Below, piece by piece: positions 41,711-50,958 of a DNA stretch of 57,466 bases; positions within the stretch are counted from its first letter, which is position 1; each line of letters starts with the position of its first letter. Source of the stretch: Chloroflexota bacterium (GTDB lineage: Bacteria; Chloroflexota; Anaerolineae; Aggregatilineales; Aggregatilineaceae); NCBI GenBank assembly GCA_012729765.1, contig JAAYCM010000031.1:1-57466 (forward strand). Direction: 5' to 3'. Both the position numbers and the translations under genes were made by a program. Under the pieces are notes generated by a model, which made no database searches, was not told the DNA's origin, and worked only from the letters and a program-made list of their open reading frames with translations.

Positions 41711-43111
41711 TTATTCGGTGACGGCGACGCGGTAGAAGTAGGTCGCGACCTCGTCGGGCCAGGTGACGCGCACCGTCAGGATATAGAACCCGGCCTCAGC
41801 GCTGATATTGAACAGCGTCGTGTTGTCACCCGCGCGAATTTCCGGCTGGCCGGTCGGGATGCCGGTATCGGTCAGATATTCGATGCGGATCTCGGTCGGG
41901 CGCGGCCCTTCCAGCCGGAGCTGGGCGGCGTTCCCGCGCAGCAGCGAGATGCGCCGCGTTGTCGCCCCGGCGCCCGGCTCTTCCAGGCACTCCGGCTCGT
42001 CGTCATCATCCACGACCGTGCAGAGCCGGTAGCCGACCGGGAAGTAGTCGCGCCCGGCATAGCTCAGGCTCAATTCCGGCGCGGCAGACTCGGACGTGGC
42101 GGTCGGGGGCAGCGTCGGGATCGTTGTCGGCGTGACGGTGGCGGGACGCTCGGTGGGGCGCGGCGTCAGGGTGGGCGCGGTGGTCGGCGGGATCACAGTC
42201 TCGGTCGCCGCAGCGGTCGGCTCCTCGATCAGTTCTTCCGTCGGCTCGATAACCTCGATCTCAGGCGCTTCTTCAGTTTGTACGGCAGCGCCTTCGGCAG
42301 TCGGAGACGCTTCCGACTCCTCAGTTTCAACAGCTTCCACTTCGCCGGTTTCGTCGGTGGGGCGGGCGGGCAGCACGCCTTCGCGGGTGGCGCCTGGTTC
42401 GGCTGCCCCGGCCTCGACGGTTTCATCCGGCTCGATCCCATCCCCGGCTTCTTCAGTGGCCTCGGCGGTGGGTTGAGCGCGGGTCGCGGTTGGCTCGGTC
42501 GTGGGGGTATCCGTCGCGGTCGGCTCGACCGTTGCGGTCGGGATGAGGGTGGGAACGGGCGTCAGCGTTGGCGCGGCGGTCGGCTCAATCGTCGGTTCGA
42601 GGGTCGGCGTCGCGGTCGGGAGCGCCGCCACCGCCCCGGCAATGTTCAACCCGTAGATGTACGAAATATAGGCTGGCTGGCCCTCGACATCCGCGTACTC
42701 GACATCCACCCGCACGCGGTAGGTACCGTCCTGAACCTCGGCATTATAGACGCCTTCTGCGCCCAACGTCTGGACACCGCCCGCGCCATCGAGCAGGGTC
42801 GCTGTGAAATCCTGGGGGGTTCCCGCATCTGCGCCTTCGATGACAAAACGCACCTCGTCCGCGCCGGTCACATCCGCGATTTTCGAGGGCTGTTCGAGGG
42901 CTTCAGCGTCCAGATCGCACGCCAGATTATCGGCAGTTTCGGGCCAGCAGTAGCTGTAGATGCGTTCTTCATAAACCTGGTCGCCGATATGCAGCCGCAC
43001 GACCGGGCGCGGCGGTGCGTCGGCGGTGTCATCCCCAGACCCACAGGCCGTGAGTACCAGGGCAGTCGTGACCAGCAAAGCGAGCGACAGAAAGGCGGCT
43101 CTATTTTTCAT
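41711..43111 (-). CDS. T/P/E-linker lipoprotein with duplicated beta domain
   Basis: This 466-residue lipoprotein has a lipobox L-T-A-C with Cys23. Two similar beta domains lie at about residues 35-155 and 345-466. Each has a Y-x-C start, a second Cys, and a final region G-T-Y-R-V-R-V or G-F-Y-I-L-T-V before an aromatic strand. Between them is a low-complexity linker of about 190 residues, rich in Thr, Pro and Glu (T-P-T-L-E-P-T type repeats). It should be anchored on the outer membrane face, where such linkers are extended or glycosylated spacers. No catalytic motif is visible. The function is unknown. Confidence 0.8.
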   Translation of the reverse strand: MKNRAAFLSLALLVTTALVLTACGSGDDTADAPPRPVVRLHIGDQVYEERIYSYCWPETADNLACDLDAEALEQPSKIADVTGADEVRFVIEGADAGTPQDFTATLLDGAGGVQTLGAEGVYNAEVQDGTYRVRVDVEYADVEGQPAYISYIYGLNIAGAVAALPTATPTLEPTIEPTAAPTLTPVPTLIPTATVEPTATDTPTTEPTATRAQPTAEATEEAGDGIEPDETVEAGAAEPGATREGVLPARPTDETGEVEAVETEESEASPTAEGAAVQTEEAPEIEVIEPTEELIEEPTAAATETVIPPTTAPTLTPRPTERPATVTPTTIPTLPPTATSESAAPELSLSYAGRDYFPVGYRLCTVVDDDDEPECLEEPGAGATTRRISLLRGNAAQLRLEGPRPTEIRIEYLTDTGIPTGQPEIRAGDNTTLFNISAEAGFYILTVRVTWPDEVATYFYRVAVTE

Positions 43112-43143
43112 CCTCTATTCCCCTGCATGATGGCCTGACCGGA

Positions 43144-43692
43144 TCATCGGGACTGCTCAGGCCGGTTGGATACCGGGTACCAGGCTGGATTCTGGAATGG
43201 AGCCAGCGCCAGCCGAAGGATCAACTCATACGCGCTTTGGCGCGTTTCGAGGTTGTTGGTCAGGATGCCGATTGCGCCATCACCCTGCTTGGTGTTGTGC
43301 TGCTGGACGAGGGCATCCATCGCCGCGCCGAGCTCGTTCCCCTGGCGCACGGCAGCGGCGACCTGTTCCGGCAGCAGCACACACGAGTTACCCCCGATGC
43401 CGGTGCGTCCAGCCCGATCTACAATCGCGCACCAGGCGCAGGTCAGCAGACCGAACTCAGAGTCCTGCACGCCGCCTTCCAGCCCGACGCCCAGATCGGC
43501 CCCGGTGTGCTCCAGCGCGGCGCGGGCACGGTTCAGCGCGCCGGTGCGCGTCTCGACATCGCCCCAGGGCTGGGCCGAAATGCCCGACGGCACCTCAACG
43601 CAAACAAATTCCGCCTGGGGATAGACTATCTCCAAAACGGCGCGCGCTGCGTTACACTTGACAGGATTACCGGAACCAATGGCGATGCGCAT
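43144..43692 (-). CDS. yjjX: Inosine/xanthosine triphosphatase (YjjX family)
   Basis: I place the start at ATG 43692; the frame is open upstream but enters the divergent RqcH gene. The 182-residue product matches YjjX/NTPase family proteins, with N-terminal G-S-G-N-P-V-K, V-P-S-G-I-S-A-Q-P, G-A-L-N-R-A-R-A-A, G-L-E-G-G-V and the C-terminal K-Q-G-D-G-A-I-G-I-L-T. These enzymes hydrolyse non-canonical purine nucleotides such as ITP and XTP and keep them out of DNA. It is cytosolic. It is divergent from RqcH, with the promoter gap at 43693-43815. Confidence 0.9.
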   Translation of the reverse strand: MRIAIGSGNPVKCNAARAVLEIVYPQAEFVCVEVPSGISAQPWGDVETRTGALNRARAALEHTGADLGVGLEGGVQDSEFGLLTCAWCAIVDRAGRTGIGGNSCVLLPEQVAAAVRQGNELGAAMDALVQQHNTKQGDGAIGILTNNLETRQSAYELILRLALAPFQNPAWYPVSNRPEQSR

Positions 43693-43815
43693 GCTGGCTC
43701 GTGCTCTTAGACGGTTGTGCTCGCATTCTAGCATCGGCCCTAAAAAATCACCAACTGACCTATGGGCTAGCGGCGAGCGGTCGCCAGCCGGGTTGAGACA
43801 AAGGAACGTGAGACG

Positions 43816-45510
43816 ATGTATTTTGATGCTGTGACGGTTATGGCGCTGGTGGACGAGCTGAACGAGCGTGTGGCGGGCGGTCGGGTGCAGGACACGGTCG
43901 AGATCGACGCCGAGACGGTCGGCCTGGAGATTTACGCCAACCGCGAGCGCCACTACCTGCTGCTGAGCGCCCACCAGCAGCACGCCCGCGTTCACCTCTC
44001 CGCCGAAAAACTGCGGCGCGGCGCGGCCACGCCATCCCCGCTGGGGCTGCTGCTGCGGCGCTATGCCGAGGGCGCACGGGTAGACAGCGTCCGCCAGCCG
44101 GAATGGGAGCGCGTGCTGATCGTAGACCTCGACGGGCCGGAAGGCGTGTTCGAGCTGATCGCGGAGCCGATGGAGCGCCGTGCCAATCTTCTGCTGGTGC
44201 GCGACGATGGCCGGATCATGGACTGTGTGCGGCGCGTCGGACCGCAGGAAAACCGGGTGCGCGTCAGCCTGCCCGGCCACCCCTATACGCCACCCCCGCC
44301 GCAGAAACTCAAGCGCGACCCGCTGGCGCTAACGCCGGGCCTGCTTGGTGATCTGCTGGATGCCGAGCCGGGCGAGAAAACCCAGTATGTGCTGACGCGG
44401 CGGCTGCTGGGCTTCAGTCCCCAGGTCGCCAAAGAGGTCGCGTTCCGCGCGACCGGCGCGATCAATACCAAAGCCGCCGATACCAGCGCCAACACGCTGT
44501 TCGACGTGATCCAGGCCTTCTTCACCGATTTTCAGGCGGCGCGTTGGCAGCCAGGCGTCGCGCTCGACGGCGAGGATGTGCTGGCGTTTTCCGCCTACCG
44601 GCTGCATCATCTGGACGGCTGGACGCCCACCGATAGTCTGAGCGCGGCAGTCGAGCGCTACTATGGGCCGCTGGTGGGCGAGGGCGCGTACAGCGCCGCC
44701 AAGAAGCCGCTGCGGGAAGCACTCGAAGAAGCCCAGGCGCGCCTGTCCAAGAAGCTGGAGTCGCTGCGGCGCTCGCTGCAAGACGATGCGGCGTTGGAGC
44801 ACCTGCGCCAGGGCGGGGAGCTGCTGCTGGCCTACCAGTACACGCTCCAGTCGGGGCAGACCGTGCTGCGCGCGCAGTACGAGGTCGACGGGCCGGAACT
44901 GGCAATCGAGCTTGATCCGGCGCTGACGCCGCTCGAAAACGCGCAGAGCTACTTCGAGCGCTACGACAAGGCCAAGCGCGCGCGTGAGGGCGTGCCGCAG
45001 TTGGTCGAAGCCGCTGAGCAGGAGCTTGACTACCTGCGCCAACTCGAAACCGACCTGGAACTGGCGACCAACTGGCCGGAGATCGGCGAGGTGCAGGACG
45101 CGCTGCAAGCGGGCGGCTACTGGCGCGGCAGGCATACCACTCGACCCGGCGGCGGCAAGCCGGGGCCGCTCAAGGTGGTCGCGGACGATTTCGTGATCTG
45201 GGTGGGGCGCAACTCGCGCCAGAACGACGCCGTGACGTTTGACAAGGGCGGGCCGGACGACCTGTGGCTGCACGTGCGGGGCATGCCCGGCGCACACGTG
45301 ATCATCAAGTCGGCGGGGCGCGACGTGCCGCCCGATGTGATCGAGCGGGCTGCCGCCATCGCTGCCTATTACAGCCGCGCGCGGACCGAAAGGCGTGTGC
45401 TGGTGGACGTGACACGGCGTAAGCACGTGCGCAAGATCAAGGGCGGCAAACCCGGCATGGTGACGTATCGCAACGAGTCGCCGGTCGAGGTGGTGCCCGC
45501 GCCGGAGTAG
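43816..45510 (+). CDS. rqcH: RqcH (NFACT family), ribosome quality control
   Basis: RqcH binds obstructed 50S subunits and adds C-terminal alanine tails to stalled peptides. The 564-residue product has the NFACT-N domain at residues 1-150, middle helical coiled-coil arms, and a C-terminal NFACT-R domain (about 450-560) with V-I-W-V-G-R-N-S-R-Q-N-D and L-W-L-H-V-R-G-M-P-G-A-H-V. In Bacillus the conserved D97-R98 pair is needed for tailing. Here the matching pair is E98-R99, a conservative change. The start is ATG 43816. It is divergent from the YjjX-like gene. Confidence 0.92.
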   Translation: MYFDAVTVMALVDELNERVAGGRVQDTVEIDAETVGLEIYANRERHYLLLSAHQQHARVHLSAEKLRRGAATPSPLGLLLRRYAEGARVDSVRQPEWERVLIVDLDGPEGVFELIAEPMERRANLLLVRDDGRIMDCVRRVGPQENRVRVSLPGHPYTPPPPQKLKRDPLALTPGLLGDLLDAEPGEKTQYVLTRRLLGFSPQVAKEVAFRATGAINTKAADTSANTLFDVIQAFFTDFQAARWQPGVALDGEDVLAFSAYRLHHLDGWTPTDSLSAAVERYYGPLVGEGAYSAAKKPLREALEEAQARLSKKLESLRRSLQDDAALEHLRQGGELLLAYQYTLQSGQTVLRAQYEVDGPELAIELDPALTPLENAQSYFERYDKAKRAREGVPQLVEAAEQELDYLRQLETDLELATNWPEIGEVQDALQAGGYWRGRHTTRPGGGKPGPLKVVADDFVIWVGRNSRQNDAVTFDKGGPDDLWLHVRGMPGAHVIIKSAGRDVPPDVIERAAAIAAYYSRARTERRVLVDVTRRKHVRKIKGGKPGMVTYRNESPVEVVPAPE

Positions 45511-45514
45511 GGCG

Positions 45515-46323
45515 CTAGTCCGGGATCACTACGTCCTCAAGGCCGGGTTCCGGCTCCGGGAAGCGCATCTTCAGGCTTTCGAGCGTCTCAACCAGGATGC
45601 GCGACACGACCAGGTTGCGGTACCACTTCTTGTTGGCCGGGATGATATACCAGGGCGCCCAGGGCGTGTTGCAGCGCGTGATCGCGTCCTCGTAGGCGCG
45701 CATATACTCGTCCCACTGCTCGCGCACGGGCAGATCGCCCTTCGAAAACTTCCAGTGCTTGTCCGGCTCGTTCAGGCGATCCTGAAAGCGTTCTTTCTGT
45801 TCACCCTTCGAGATGTGCAGGAAAAACTTGCAGATCGTGACGCCCTGTCGGCCAGCAGCCGCTCGAAGGCGTTGATGTGATCGTAGCGCGCCTGCCAGAC
45901 CTCGCGCGAGACCAGCTCGTTGATGCGCCCGATCAGCACGTCCTCATAGTGCGAGCGGTTGAAGATCGCGATCTGTCCCCTGCCGGGGGTGTGAGGGTGC
46001 ACGCGCCACAGGAAGTCGTGCGCCAGCTCTTCGGCAGTGGGCGTCTTGAAGCTCTTGACGAAGATGCCCTGGGGGTTGACGCCGCGAAACACGTGCCGGA
46101 TCGTGCTGTCTTTGCCGCCGGCATCCATCGCCTGGAACACAACCAGCAGCGCGTGCTTGCCCTCGGCGTAGAGTACCTCTTGCAGCTCGGCCAGCCGCTC
46201 GCGGTGGGCGTCGAACGCGTCTTCGGCCTGGTCTTTGTTGGAATCGCCCGTATAGTCCGGATCATACCCGGCCAGCTTGACCGGCTGGCCAAACGGCGGC
46301 TGAACTGACTGTGTCTGGCTCAT
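45515..46323 (-). pseudogene. ppk2: Frameshifted polyphosphate kinase 2
   Basis: PPK2 class I enzymes make nucleoside triphosphates from polyphosphate. Bases 46323 down to about 45845 encode the N-terminal part with Walker A Q-A-M-D-A-G-G-K-D and F-N-R-S-H-Y-E-D-V-L. Then the frame shifts. Downstream the correct product continues with G-V-T-I-C-K-F-F-L-H-I-S-K-G and D-K-H-W-K-F-S-K, and ends with N-K-K-W-Y-R-N. One base is missing near 45843-45847, around GACAGGGCGTC on the minus strand, where a normal gene would read a Ser or similar codon before G-V-T. With one base restored the product is about 269 residues, normal for the family. It may be a pseudogene or an assembly error. Confidence 0.85.
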
Positions 46324-46330
46324 AGGCTCC

Positions 46331-47563
46331 TCAGCGCGGGGCGCGCTCGCTCACCACCTGCTCGTAGACATCCAACAGGCACGGCACGATGGCCGACCAG
46401 TCGTAGTGGGCCTGGACATACACGCTGGCGGCTTCTCCCAGCGCGGCACGTCGTTCGGGGTGCGCCAGCAGATCGAGCACGGCGCGGGCAAAGTCGGCGG
46501 CGGAGTCGGCCAGCACCATCTCGACCCCATCATGGGCGTGCAAGCCCTGCGCGCCAATCGTGGTTGAAACGATAGCGCGGCGGGCGGCCATCGCTTGCAG
46601 CAGCTTGAGCCGCGTGCCGCTTCCCATCCGCAGCGGGACGACATAGACCGCCGCCGCGTGCAAAAACGGGTTTACGTCCGGCACCCAGCCGGTGATCTCG
46701 ACATCACCGCGCTCGCGCAGCGTGTCCAGGCGGCGATGGGGCTGGCTGCCCACGACAAAGAACTTCGCATCGGGAATCTGCTGCCGCACACGGCCCAGCA
46801 CGTTCTCGGCAAACCACAGCGCCGCATCGACGTTGGGCCGGTAGTTCATCGAGCCGGTGAAGACCAGCGCCGCCGGTCCCAGGTCCAGTGTCGAATCCGC
46901 TTGCTCGTAGGTTTGTACGTCGATGCCGTTGGGCACGACGCTCACCGGCGTTCCCGGCGCAAGCTGGCGGTGGGCTTCGGCGTCGGCATCCGAGACGCTG
47001 ATCACGTGCGCGACTCCCTCACAGCTTGCCCGCTCGAACCGCGCCAGCCGCCGCGCCTGCACCCCGGAATAGATCGTGCCCGGCAGACGGCGCAGACTGC
47101 CCCGTTCGGCCTCGAAAATGGTGCGCTGCAAGGCTGCTTCGGCGTTCTGCGAGCCGTAAATTGCGGGCGTGTTGGGCTGAATCTGCCGGATCACGGGCAG
47201 GTAGATCATCATTTCCAGCCCTTCGAGGTGGACCAGATCATATGGCTCTTCGGCCAGCAGGTGTGCCAGCCGCTCGACGAACAGCGGCGAATAGGCGCGG
47301 CGCTGCATATCGGCCAGGCCGGTCAGCAGCAGATCGTGCAAACGCTGGCGCAGGCTGCGCTGGGGCGGCGGCACGACCTCGGCGCGCGCACAGGTGCGGT
47401 CGAGCCAGGGCCGGGCGGCGGCGTGCTGATCGGGCGTGCCGAAGGCCAGCAGGTGAAGCGTATGTCCAGCAGCGTGGATGCCGCGCACCAGCCCGTTGAC
47501 GCGCAGCGCGCCGCCGCCGTGAGCCGGTTCGGGCAGTTGGGACGAGAGAAACAGAATACGCAT
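46331..47563 (-). CDS. Glycosyltransferase (GT4-type, GT-B fold)
   Basis: The 410-residue product has the GT-B fold. The N-terminal half begins with I-L-F-L-S-S-Q-L-P and G-G-A-L-R. The C-terminal nucleotide-sugar domain has V-F-T-G-S-M-N-Y-R-P-N and G-S-G-T-R-L-K-L-L-Q-A-M-A, the region where GT4 enzymes carry the acidic E-x7-E sugar-binding motif. Here L-Q-A-M-A replaces the usual first Glu environment, so the active site is slightly atypical. It probably makes a surface polysaccharide or glycolipid. The next gene upstream is another GT4 enzyme (44-bp gap), so they may be one locus. Confidence 0.9.
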   Translation of the reverse strand: MRILFLSSQLPEPAHGGGALRVNGLVRGIHAAGHTLHLLAFGTPDQHAAARPWLDRTCARAEVVPPPQRSLRQRLHDLLLTGLADMQRRAYSPLFVERLAHLLAEEPYDLVHLEGLEMMIYLPVIRQIQPNTPAIYGSQNAEAALQRTIFEAERGSLRRLPGTIYSGVQARRLARFERASCEGVAHVISVSDADAEAHRQLAPGTPVSVVPNGIDVQTYEQADSTLDLGPAALVFTGSMNYRPNVDAALWFAENVLGRVRQQIPDAKFFVVGSQPHRRLDTLRERGDVEITGWVPDVNPFLHAAAVYVVPLRMGSGTRLKLLQAMAARRAIVSTTIGAQGLHAHDGVEMVLADSAADFARAVLDLLAHPERRAALGEAASVYVQAHYDWSAIVPCLLDVYEQVVSERAPR

Positions 47564-47607
47564 AAGCCACGTGATCCTGGTGGTGTGATGGCGAGTTTAA
47601 GCGCGCG

Positions 47608-48714
47608 TCAGGTCAGCAGCGCGCGATAGACGCTGAGTACCGTTTCGGCGGTGCGCTGCCAGGTAAACCCGGCGGCGCGATCCAGCCCGGCGGCGCGTAG
47701 ATCGGCCCGCAGCGCCTCATCAGTCAGCACGCGCCGGATGGCGTCCGCGATGGCGTCCACGTCGTCGGGATCGACCAGCAGCCCGGCCTCACCGACGACT
47801 TCCGGTACCGAGCTGCGATCCGAGGCGACAACCGGCGTGCCGCAGGCCATCGCTTCGAGCGCCGTCAGCCCAAAGCCCTCGTAGTGCGAGGGCAGCGCCA
47901 GCACCGCCGCGCCGTTATAGACCGCCGGCAGGTCGTCGCTGGAAACGCCTTCCAGCCAGCGCACGTGCTCTGCCAGCCGCAGCGCTTCGACCTGGCGGAA
48001 GATGTCGTTATAGAGCCAGCCGCGCCGCCCGACCAGCACCAGCGGCGGCGCATCGGGCAGGCTCGCGCGCAGATGATGGTAGGCGTCGAGCAGGCCGGGA
48101 ATATTCTTGCGCGGTTCGAGCGTCCCGACAAACAGAATGTAGCACGCCGGCAGGTCCAGCCGCGCCCGGCACGCGCTGATTTCGGCGGGCGGCAGCGGGC
48201 GAAAGGCGCGGTTGACGCCCAACATGTGTACCGTCATTTTGGCGGCGGGCACCTTGAGCAAATTGCCCAAATCATCGCGTGTCGCCTGCGAATCGACCAG
48301 GATATGATCGGCATGACGCACGGCCCACGCGATCTGATCGTTGTAGTAGCGGCGGCTGTCGGCAGTCATGAACTGCGGATAGTGCAGAAAGTGCAGGTCG
48401 TGAACTGTGATCACATGCCGCCGTGCGCCGCGCTGGGGCGGGATGAAGTCCGGGCTGTGCAGCAGATCGAGCCGCAAGCGGGCCAGCTCAGCCGAGAGGC
48501 TCCAGCGTTCCAGGCGGTGATGGCTGGGCGTGAGGACGTTGACGCGGCGGAAGCTGGGGCCAGGGGCGAGCGTTTCAGCGGCACGGCGAGATTGAATCAC
48601 AGCATACCCGGTGGCGCGATCCAGAGCGGCCAACTCGTGAATCATGTGCCGGGTGTACTCCGCGATACCGCCGGAGCGATAGTGAACCAGTCGAGCGTCG
48701 ATCCCTACACGCAT
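47608..48714 (-). CDS. Glycosyltransferase family 4 protein
   Basis: I use ATG 48714, since the longer frame begins with a TTG. The 368-residue product has the classic GT4 layout. V-G-I-D-A-R-L opens the N-terminal domain, followed by V-G-T-L-E-P-R-K-N-I-P-G-L and S-H-Y-E-G-F-G-L-T-A-L-E-A-M-A-C-G-T-P-V, where the E-x7-E pair is intact. These retaining enzymes usually transfer mannose, glucose or similar sugars to lipid or polysaccharide acceptors. It is cytosolic or membrane-associated. It precedes the second glycosyltransferase gene on the same strand. Confidence 0.93.
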   Translation of the reverse strand: MRVGIDARLVHYRSGGIAEYTRHMIHELAALDRATGYAVIQSRRAAETLAPGPSFRRVNVLTPSHHRLERWSLSAELARLRLDLLHSPDFIPPQRGARRHVITVHDLHFLHYPQFMTADSRRYYNDQIAWAVRHADHILVDSQATRDDLGNLLKVPAAKMTVHMLGVNRAFRPLPPAEISACRARLDLPACYILFVGTLEPRKNIPGLLDAYHHLRASLPDAPPLVLVGRRGWLYNDIFRQVEALRLAEHVRWLEGVSSDDLPAVYNGAAVLALPSHYEGFGLTALEAMACGTPVVASDRSSVPEVVGEAGLLVDPDDVDAIADAIRRVLTDEALRADLRAAGLDRAAGFTWQRTAETVLSVYRALLT

Positions 48715-48819
48715 GGCCGCCAAGTATAGCCGAAGGGTGAAGCATCACCAAGCCCGAAGCCGAACCTGCAAGACCCTGTTGCAACATGATCGTCCGGGCA
48801 TGAGGCTAGGAGAAGGAGC

Positions 48820-49425
48820 ATGGGGATGGGCGCGATCATTCGTCTGGCGACGGTTGAAGACGCGGGAGCTGTTCAGGCGATCTATGCCCCATATGTGCGC
48901 GACACAACGATTTCGTTCGAGCTGGAGCCGCCCGACGTCGAAGCGATGTGTGCGCGCATCACCAACACGCTCGCCAGGCTGCCCTGGCTGGTAGCCGAAA
49001 GCGCGGACGGAACGGTGATGGGTTATGCCTATGCCGGGCTGCACCGGGAGCGTTGGGCGTACCAGTGATCGGTGGATGTGAGCGCATATATCGACGCGCG
49101 CTTCCACCGGATGGGATTGGGGCGGGGGCTGTATCTTTCGCTGTTCGCGCTGCTGCGGCTGCAAGGGTATTACAACGCTTTTGCAGGTGTGACGCTGCCG
49201 AATGAGGCCAGCGTCGGGCTGCATACCGCGCTTGGCTTGCAGCCGGTCGGGGTCTATCGCAGCGTGGGCTACAAGTTCGGCGCGTGGCATGACGTAGCGT
49301 GGTTTGGCATGCCGCTGCAAGCGCACCCTGCCGAGGTGATCCCGCCGCGCCCACTGGCCGAGGCGATCCGCGATCCCGGCTGGCCGGCGGCGGTGGCGAC
49401 CGGGCTGTCTGCGTTCCGGCTCTGA
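48820..49425 (+). pseudogene. GNAT acetyltransferase split by an in-frame TGA
   Basis: The frame reads 82 codons, meets TGA at 49066-49068, then continues in the same frame to 49425. Both parts belong to one phosphinothricin-acetyltransferase-like GNAT protein of about 201 residues. The first part ends G-L-H-R-E-R-W-A-Y-Q and the second goes on S-V-D-V-S-A-Y-I-D with the acetyl-CoA loop G-L-G-R-G-L-Y and G-Y-Y-N-A-F-A-G-V. The family has a conserved Trp exactly at the TGA (Y-x-W-S-V), so a TGG-to-TGA change is the simplest explanation. ATG 48820 or 48826 can start it, behind AGGAGAAGGAG. Confidence 0.88.
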
Positions 49426-49475
49426 TTCCCGTTTGTTAAGTGGGCTGCATCCCTGCCAGACTCCGTGTTATAATG

Positions 49476-49484
49476 CGCGTTCGA
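49476..49484 (+). promoter_or_regulatory. Extended -10 promoter of the coiled-coil protein gene
   Basis: TGTTATAAT lies 31 bp before ATG 49516. The -35 region is weak. A strong AGGAGAG ribosome site is present at about 49503. Confidence 0.6.
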
Positions 49485-49515
49485 CGCAAGCTGGTAGTTG
49501 GTAGGAGAGTCTGGC

Positions 49516-50715
49516 ATGGATTTAGCACAAGCTGCCCGTATGATCGAGTGGTTGGACGAAGAGCGCCGACGCGACCGGGGGATGATCGCGCTGCTCGAAG
49601 AACGGCTCGCCCAACAGTCCGAGCTGATCACCCAACTGACGCGCCGCCTGGAAGGGATGGAAAGCGAGCATTCCACCTTCCGCACGACCTTTATGCCTAA
49701 CTCCCGCGAGGCCGAGATCAGCGAGCAGCTCCGTACTGAGTTCCAGCAGATGATCGAGGCGACCGAGAGCAAGCGGCTGGTGGCCGAGCGCGAAGCCGAG
49801 CGCCGGAGCGAGATCGCGCGCGAGAGCGTGTCTCGTATGGTGCGCGACGTGACCGACCGCACCGATAAGCTGGAACGCGCCATCGAAGAGTTGCCGGCGG
49901 CCCGTATCGAGCGCGACCGGGTGGCGGCGGCGCTGGCGGCGGTTCAGCAGCGCGTCGAGGATTTGGTCAAGAAGTTTGAAGAGCCGGAACGCCGAATTAC
50001 ATTTTTGGAAGAGCAGCGCCGCCAGGACTCGCGCCGTATCTCCGATGTGCAGTCCGAAATGCCGGAGATTCAGAAACAGATCGACGCCATCCGCCCCAAG
50101 ATGGAATCCATCGAAAGCATGGTGCTGCGCAACGAGAAACGTATCCTCGACTTGCAGGCTGCCGAGCGCGACCGGCGCGAGGAGATGCAGCAGTTCACCG
50201 ATCAGCAGGTACTTCTGCTTCAGCAGCGCGACCAGCAGGTGAACGAGCTGACCCGCAGCTTTGGCGCTTACGACGAGGACATGAAGCGCTATATGGAGCG
50301 CTTCGAAACCTGGGCCGAAACCTACCGCCAGATGAAGAAGATCGTGGACGACTTCGAGCGCATCGGTGAGCGACTGGGCCGCCGCATCAACGAGGTGGCC
50401 GAGATGCAGCGCCTCTCCGAAGAGCGCTTCCGCCAGGAGTGGAACGACTGGATCGCCGACGACCAGAAGCGCTGGAAGCAGTTCACCCTGACCAACGATG
50501 AAGCCTGGCGCAACCACGACAAGCAGCTCGACCAGCACCGGCACGATCTCGAAGCGATGCGCGCCGCCTTCGACCCGCTGCGCAACAGCCTTGAACGCAT
50601 GTGGCAGCTTGAGCGGGCCAAGGTGGAGATGTACCGCGATCGCTATCAGGCCCTGCTGCTGGAATATGATCAGGTCGAGCGGCCCGCGCCGGCCCCCAGC
50701 AACGGGCGCGATTAG
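49516..50715 (+). CDS. Long coiled-coil protein of unknown function
   Basis: I use ATG 49516, which has AGGAGAG before it; a start at 49498 precedes that site. The 399-residue product is almost wholly coiled coil with heptad-like, highly charged segments (E-E-R-L-A-Q-Q-S-E-L-I-T-Q-L and similar). It has no cysteines, no signal and no membrane segment. The ends are less ordered, with a P-A-P-A-P-S-N-G tail. It could be a cytoplasmic scaffold or chromosome-organising protein. I do not recognise the family. It has its own promoter. Confidence 0.8.
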   Translation: MDLAQAARMIEWLDEERRRDRGMIALLEERLAQQSELITQLTRRLEGMESEHSTFRTTFMPNSREAEISEQLRTEFQQMIEATESKRLVAEREAERRSEIARESVSRMVRDVTDRTDKLERAIEELPAARIERDRVAAALAAVQQRVEDLVKKFEEPERRITFLEEQRRQDSRRISDVQSEMPEIQKQIDAIRPKMESIESMVLRNEKRILDLQAAERDRREEMQQFTDQQVLLLQQRDQQVNELTRSFGAYDEDMKRYMERFETWAETYRQMKKIVDDFERIGERLGRRINEVAEMQRLSEERFRQEWNDWIADDQKRWKQFTLTNDEAWRNHDKQLDQHRHDLEAMRAAFDPLRNSLERMWQLERAKVEMYRDRYQALLLEYDQVERPAPAPSNGRD

Positions 50716-50828
50716 TCCGCTCCTGCTGCGGCTGCCCTGATCCTGCCGGGGCGCTGCGCTCAACAATCGAGTTTTTGACCACCGTCATGATGCGGCGGGT
50801 GGCCGAGTCTGTTTTCTGTGACCTGTTC

Positions 50829-50834
50829 TATAAT
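50829..50834 (+). promoter_or_regulatory. Putative -10 box of the malic enzyme gene
   Basis: A perfect TATAAT lies 124 bp before ATG 50959. No convincing -35 is seen. The long leader has no recognised riboswitch. Confidence 0.4.
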
Positions 50835-50958
50835 GGGGGCAGAACGGATGGCGGGCCCGGCATTCTGGCGGTTTTTTGTCGACTCCCCACGACAGAGCAA
50901 TTGCGTCTGGGCCGCGCGCATGGCTCCCCAAACAACAACTTATTGCAGGAGAGAACAG

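Noticed and set aside
49066..49068. TGA in the GNAT gene as selenocysteine or a Trp codon
   Set aside because: The position is a conserved Trp rather than a Cys or Sec site, no SECIS-like element was noticed, and TGA terminates other intact genes here.
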